Translations under genes and position numbers: made by a program
Part shown: in pieces, positions 58,935 to 64,000 of the stretch
Layout: every line of letters starts with the position of its first letter
Numbering within the stretch: the first letter of the stretch is position 1
Origin: Parelaphostrongylus tenuis
Taxonomy: Eukaryota; Nematoda; Chromadorea; Rhabditida; Metastrongylidae
Length of the DNA stretch: 64,000 bases
Assembly: GCA_019055375.1 (NCBI GenBank)
Contig: JAHQIW010004522.1
Span: 248,001-312,000 of the forward strand
Direction: 5' to 3'
The notes under the pieces: model-generated
Database searches by the model: none
What the model was told of the DNA's origin: nothing
Seen by the model: only the letters and a program-made list of their open reading frames with translations

Positions 58935-59815
58935 CAAGAAGATATTTCGCGCAATTCAGAGGATTGGAAATGGGGGCAAAGACTAATTAGCCATTAGCCA
59001 TTGCATTAGTTTCGAAAGAGGAATCTCCAGCTCTTGGTCGGCGTCCAATACCCTACTGTTTAACATTTACAATCGCTTTTCATCTGCTCTGCACAAGAGA
59101 TTATGGGCAAATTCTCCGAAGCCCTAAAGAGAAAGTCAGTGTATATCAAGTTTACATGAGAAAAATCTACAAAGAACTGGCTCCCTTTCTTGAACGTTCT
59201 AATTCGTCTTAATAAAAGTAATTACATTACGATATGGTATGGAAATTCAAGCAGTGAAAATATCTTAGCGCATTATCTTTCCTCTCATCCCTCACATACT
59301 AGAAAATCGATTGTCTAAAATATGTACTGAACAGATACTAGTGTTTGCACGGGAGATCATAAAAAGGAAATCCTAAGCTGAGAGCAAAATATTGCCAATT
59401 CTAATGAGTACGAAAAAACCGCTAACGTTTGATAGAAAAGAAGGGAGAAACCTTGCAATAAAAACAATAATGTAATATTAAAATGGAGCATCTTTTTACA
59501 ACACCTTTCATAACATACGAATAAGCGTCGCTATTGGAAAATGCCTTGAAAGCAGTGGCCTGGGCAAGTCTGTAGGAGTTGTAGAACTCCTCCTAGGAGG
59601 TTCCGTCATCAATTAGTTTGGAACCGCTTGTATGACCGTCTATGTATTATAAAGGATTGCGTGATATGTCCCAAAGGTAGAGACGGCTACTGTATGAGCA
59701 TAAGTACAATATACCTTACCTCTTACAATGCATGTGGTGAAGAATACATGGGCGAAACAAGCAGACGATTTGATATCCTCATAAAAGAGCACTTAGGCGG
59801 AAAGTCTACGTAAAG
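58935..59815 (+). pseudogene. Second Penelope-like element, truncated and decayed
   Basis: Pieces parallel the PLE at 22.3-25.0 kb: WKWGQRL, KRKSVYIKFT, NWLPFLNVLIRLNKSNY, ENILAHYLSSHPSHTRKS, then at 59628-59813 CVICPKGRDGYC, YLTSYNACGEEYMGETSRR and ILIKEHL, the start of the GIY-YIG domain. The YIDD box is missing and the 3' end is cut after the first part of GIY-YIG. Several stops. Confidence 0.75.
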
Positions 59816-60609
59816 TTGAAGGTAAAAGGTTTGTATAAATCAACAAGTAGTGGAAGTATTGGTAGTGTGAAAAGCGCGTACGGATCACTTCACCAATGCA
59901 TTTTGTTGAATGCCGAGTTGTGAAATCGAAGTGTCGAATTCGTAGAGAGCAGTCTACTCTTTGGTATTCTAACAAATTCGTAGTAACATTACAGAACAGA
60001 GCCACAATAAATTTATTGACCAGTATGTTGCTATACATTGTGGTAGGGCTTGATCCAAGATTTCATTTTTTCTTTTTTTCTTGAATAATAGAAGTAATTT
60101 TTTGTCGTAGCGTGAACTGGTAATCGTTCGTTTTTATCTCAAAGTCGTCAGTTGCCGCCTCTCAACAGTCCACTGAAAAGCAATTCAGTTATCTAACTTA
60201 TATCTAAATGGCATAAGGATAACAAGTTGCCAATGAAGTTGCCATCTGTCTATCTGCCAAGAACGAAATCTCGTAAATCAGTTTCCTCTCAGTTGGCTAA
60301 CAATTTCTAGAGTTATTAGTTTTCCAACCAGTTTTTCTTCCAAAGACAAAACAGAATTTGATTCTGTTCGTTTCCCGTCTCGCTGCCCTTCCGTTTGCAC
60401 CACAGCGTATCAAGCACATCGCAAATCATGGTGTAATTTTGGAAAGCTTATGCATTTTCTTCAAGAAATAGGTGATAATAATCGACAATTGATAAATGGT
60501 TTCTTATAAAGAATACAGCAAGTTTTGGAACAATAAATTATGACGATGAATAACGTACGCCTTTGTGTGTTGGCGACCGCGCACATCAGAACGCTGTTTC
60601 CACTTTCTC

Positions 60610-61316
60610 TTAGATGCTATTCTTCGACGCTCTGGTGGCCTTGGGGCTGGACTTGGTGGCCTCCTTCTCTGCCACTTCGACCTGTGTTTTAAATCAAGTA
60701 TACTGTAGTTCTATTTAGAGATCTGAAATGTTCAACCATACGTCGGTTGGATTCCTTCAACCACCATTTGCATGATGACCATAAAATTGAATGCAGCTTT
60801 TGATGATTTAAACATGATCCATTTTGGTGTAACATTCGCAAGTGCGGTGGATGATCTTGTACAAGATGGCGATGTCAAGAGCTATAGAGTCCTGACTAAG
60901 GTGCAGCTGCTGATCCAGCAAAAATGAATGTTTTGCTCTTTCGACTATGTATGACTAGTTTTCTACTTATTTTTGACTCTTAATATCGCCTTCGCAAAGC
61001 AGTATAGCTCAATCATTCCTCACGTTTGCGATGGGCGCACGTTAGATCCTGTTTCCACGTCAATGGCAAGAGGCTTCCCTTTTCATCAGCGACTAGAAAT
61101 GACATTCATTAGAGGTATTAATGACCTGCTAACCATGAATCGTGAAAAAAAAACCCATTGCTTACACGTGACCAATCGTCTGCATCTTGTCGACTCTTGT
61201 GTCCTTCTCTCCATCGATATTGATGGTCCACGGAGCGAAGGCTGACCTATACCTTGACTTCTACACGGGCACACGGTACGTAATCCTTCTTGCTTTTGAC
61301 GATCAGCCACGTTCTG
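60610..61316 (-). CDS. Possible 3' end of an unidentified gene (two exons)
   Basis: The terminal exon 60610-60681 follows an AAACACAG acceptor and reads VEVAEKEATKSSPKATRASK then NSI and a stop. The exon before it, 61253-61316, reads RTWLIVKSKKDYVPCARVEV then K, with acceptor ATGCAG and donor GTATAG. Phases join in frame (0 to 0), and both have protein-like composition unlike the flanking noise. The Lys/Ser/Ala-rich tail is not diagnostic. Upstream exons would lie to the right; 62520-62700 is a candidate. Confidence 0.35.
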
Positions 61317-61880
61317 CTGCATGTTAGTAAATGAAATGAAATCATGGTGTTAAGGCTAGCTTTTATACAAATGATTCTATCAGCAATCTCTTGTCACACA
61401 TTATAATTTGCATAACTTTCAAAGTTGGTCTAATTGAGTTGAGTCGACACATCGTCATTTTGTTCATTGTTATGATCGATTTAGTAGTCTCACAGGTCTC
61501 TGAAAAGTTTGCTTGTTGTTCTAATGAGAACGAACTGAAGGAAATCATCAACGCTTTTGCAAAAACGTGATTTCTATAGACTTTTTTAAATTGTGCACAC
61601 TGGCCTACATGACATCTGTGGATGTCATGACCTTTTAGATGGTTATTTCGCTGATGACATCCATATATATAGCCTGTAATATATGTAGGTCAAAATTTGC
61701 CAACGTATGCATGTATTTGTTTTTATTTATTTACTTTTTGCTAGGTACTGACCCAATCTGCATAGATTTCGAATACATTTCTGCTTTCTTCACTCCATTA
61801 TGCAGTGACGACAGTGTGACATTTCGTCTTAGATGTCGTTTATTATCCGACATTTTGTGTAATTTCATTTAATTCTGCAG

Positions 61881-62104
61881 AAGAAATCATGCAAAAAGGA
61901 CAGCCTAGAAAGAAAATGTGGAGATCAGTCCTCCATAATTTGGCGATGTTTGAAACCGAATGTGATAATTGGCAGTTTCGACTGAACTCACGGATGCTGC
62001 CATATCTGGAGCACAGCTTACTGGGCTTTGCTACTCTATGGAGTGTGATTTCGCTAAGAAGAGGTTTGATTCGTGGTGTTTTCTATATCAACAACGTAAA
62101 GTGA
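61881..62104 (+). other. Possible coding segment
   Basis: After a TTCTGCAG acceptor, a frame with MQKGQPRKKMWRSVLHNLAM, then FETECDNWQFRLNSRMLPYL, then LEHSLLGFATLWSVI runs to a stop at 62104. It is protein-like, but on the opposite strand to the neighbouring candidates; unassigned. Confidence 0.22.
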
Positions 62105-62164
62105 ACTTGAATCTTTTTCAGGACAGTAATATATTGTTATAAAGATCATCCAAATGCATAAAAT

Positions 62165-62510
62165 TTGCGCAAAATTTCGACTTTAGACGAGAGTTGAGCC
62201 TACGTCTCACCCATCGCAGGGACTCGTGGGTATCACTCCACCAACGTGGCCATCGCTAAGATTGCACTCTCTCCAAACCCAAAGCAGTAGAAACAGTAAG
62301 AATTGGAATTCAGTATGTTGATTCAATTTAAAACAGTTTTCATCCCACTTGGAGTTTATGCCAATATGTGGCTACTGAATCACACCCGTCAAAGGCTGAT
62401 TGCTGACAGATATATCAATGAGTTGCAGCAAAGAGATACCTTTTGTGGTGTAGGGATGACACGCCCCTCCGGTACGGGCAAAGCAGGTTCAACTTCCATC
62501 TGAGGCCGAA
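62165..62510. repeat. Decayed SINE-B pair (minus then plus)
   Basis: A minus-strand head at 62190-62255 (GTTGAGCCTACGTCTCACCC) and a plus-strand head at 62445-62505 (CGGGCAAAGCAGGTTCAACT). The latter is preceded by TGACAGATATATCAATGAGTTGCAG, the inner arm also seen at 20.7 and 53.3 kb. An eroded third fold-back element. Confidence 0.5.
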
Positions 62511-62519
62511 TTTCTGCGT

Positions 62520-62700
62520 CCCATTCTGCATTCTTTGGACGGAAATTAAGTTGATATCTATGTGATCTGTGGTTCATAAGTGTGGAACGCTTTCGCCTTT
62601 TCCTTAACTTGACCTCTATGGCTTCAAAGGGTCTAAAGCCTACCATGCGTTTGGCCCACGATTTCGAAGTACGAATAGGTCGTTCCATCTTCGATGCCTT
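62520..62700 (-). other. Possible coding exon, basic protein segment
   Basis: Minus frame SKEKASKMERPIRTSKSWAK, then RMVGFRPFEAIEVKLRKRRK, then RSTLMNHRSHRYQLNFRPKN, before it runs into the SINE-B copy. Same strand as the exons at 60610-61316. The composition is convincing; splice sites are uncertain. Confidence 0.28.
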
Positions 62701-63735
62701 TTCCTTCGAATTTTAGGATTTGACCAGTCTGAAGTGCCTTTGTATGTAGATTTTATTATCTTCTTCTAATCACACTTTGAAAGTGCCTTCAAGTAGTTCG
62801 CGTAGTCTATCGGTGTCTCATGGTCGAGTCGAGTAAGATGAGCAGAAAGAGCAAAGGCTCTGGGAAGAGAAAAACAAGGAGAAACAGTAGAGAAAACGAT
62901 GGAGGGTGGTACTGTAGAGACAGAAGATGTTGTTTGATGACGTGGTTCTTTTGTGCACTCTATAAAAAGACATGACTTCTAAATATGCTGCTTTTCAACT
63001 GACATAGACGAGCCTGATAACGTGGAATTCCTTGACAGAGAAAAGGTGGAAAGTTTAATCGTAGAAGCTAGTAGAACACTTTTTGTCCTTTTCAAGGAAG
63101 ACATCAAAAAGGTTTTTATACTTTGTTCTGGCGTCGAAAAGACGATTACGATTCCTTTCGTCGTGCATTGCTCCAACTTGATCATGAATTTGAATCTCAT
63201 AGGAAATTTGATTTCAAGAAAACATCACCGCTGCATAAACTGGCTTTTTGTTGGAGAAACTTTTATAGGGATCTTCTCATCACCGAGAAGCACATATCTT
63301 AAGCTTTCTTATTGCCAGTAGGAAAGCCATATCATTGGGATGAGTTCGTATTTTCGAATTACCTTTTCACATTTTCTTTGACAATGTTATAGATTTCACT
63401 GACTATGTGGACAACGTTGGCAATGCCGCCGACAAGCATTCATATGCACGCGTCTGAGTTGTTTTGATATTCTGCTCTTTCCTGTAATTATTATGGCACT
63501 TATATTCTGTTCTCTATGGATCTTGAATGTCGCTTGCAATCACCGATATTTCAAACAGCTGTGGCAAAGTAATAAGATTAATCTGAACCTATGTCCCGCA
63601 AAGATGTTTCGGCCTCCAGGAGCGACGGCTCAGAAACGTAGATTGCCGACTCGTCACGTTCTCGCAAATCTAAATTCACGCGAGCCGCAATGAAAATATC
63701 TGAAAAGAATAAGTAAATTTAGGTATCGAAGGAAT

Positions 63736-63992
63736 ATGTCATTACTAAATGAGAGAATATTGCAAAAAAGTTGTCTGAGGAGGGCTTATTCAGTAAAAGG
63801 ACACCATGATGTCGAGAACTTTGTGGTATATCCACGAGAAGTTGATGTGAAAGGGCACTTAATTCCAGCTGATGTATAGCGATTGGTTCTTTTCATGCTT
63901 CTGCAGTATTCGACAGCTTGAGAAATGTAGATTTCAATGCTGAGTCAGTTTTTGGTGAGACCTTCAAAGCACGTTCCATTAACGGAAGGAAG
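63736..63992 (+). CDS. Possible 5' exons of an unidentified gene at the right edge
   Basis: 63736-63873 encodes MSLLNERILQKSCLRRAYSV then KGHHDVENFVVYPREVDVKG and HLIPAD, ending at a GTATAG donor-like site. The Arg-containing start could be a mitochondrial presequence (inference). After a CTTCTGCAG acceptor, 63907-63992 reads FDSLRNVDFNAESVFGETFK then ARSINGRK to a GTATTG donor. The two phases do not join directly and the gap would be only 33 nt, so one boundary is wrong or these belong to different models. 63603-63693 just upstream (MFRPPGATAQKRRLPTRHVL...) may be another exon. Confidence 0.3.
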
Positions 63993-64000
63993 GTATTGTT

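Overview
This is a eukaryotic, AT-rich, gene-poor window, best explained as nematode genomic DNA, probably from a strongylid or hookworm-like clade V species. That call is inference. It rests on three copies of an Srx-type chemoreceptor (a 7-transmembrane family known from nematodes), short phased exons with worm-like splice sites (TTTCAG acceptors, GTGAGT/GTAAGT donors), and a nematode-style set of degraded retroelements. There are no bacterial operons, ribosome binding sites or CRISPR arrays.

The recognisable genes are three srx copies, all on the minus strand. Copy A (1-6426) is cut by the left edge. Copy B (16843-26151) is open in its six visible exons but has a bloated first intron. Copy C (40993-45052) is a clear pseudogene with at least seven lesions. 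All share the same exon layout (72, about 161, about 224 and 173 nt, then a basic loop exon and a TM6/TM7 exon). The right end (about 60.6-64 kb) holds short protein-like segments that may be exons of ordinary genes; I could not name them.

Most of the rest is mobile DNA. There are two degraded Penelope-like elements (PLEs, RT plus GIY-YIG) at 22.3-25.0 and 58.9-59.8 kb. There is an RTE-type LINE at 33.0-35.6 kb, with 3' fragments at 15.1, 39.5 and 40.0 kb. Three families of tRNA-derived SINEs recur; I call them SINE-A, SINE-B and SINE-C. There are fold-back elements at 10.4-11.0, 20.4-20.9 and 53.0-53.5 kb, a mariner-like helix-turn-helix remnant near 46 kb, a 350-bp interrupted CA array and many TA tracts.

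The most interesting layer is a set of hammerhead-ribozyme-like motifs, at least eight, in two or three sequence families. They sit in PLE-like terminal repeats that usually occur as inverted pairs. The best has a canonical CUGAUGA...GAAA core and lies in a 333-bp insertion (38881-39213) with a 10-bp target-site duplication and matching ends. Hammerheads in PLE terminal repeats are already known, so the novelty would lie in their density, the head-to-head arrangement and the compact solo insertion.
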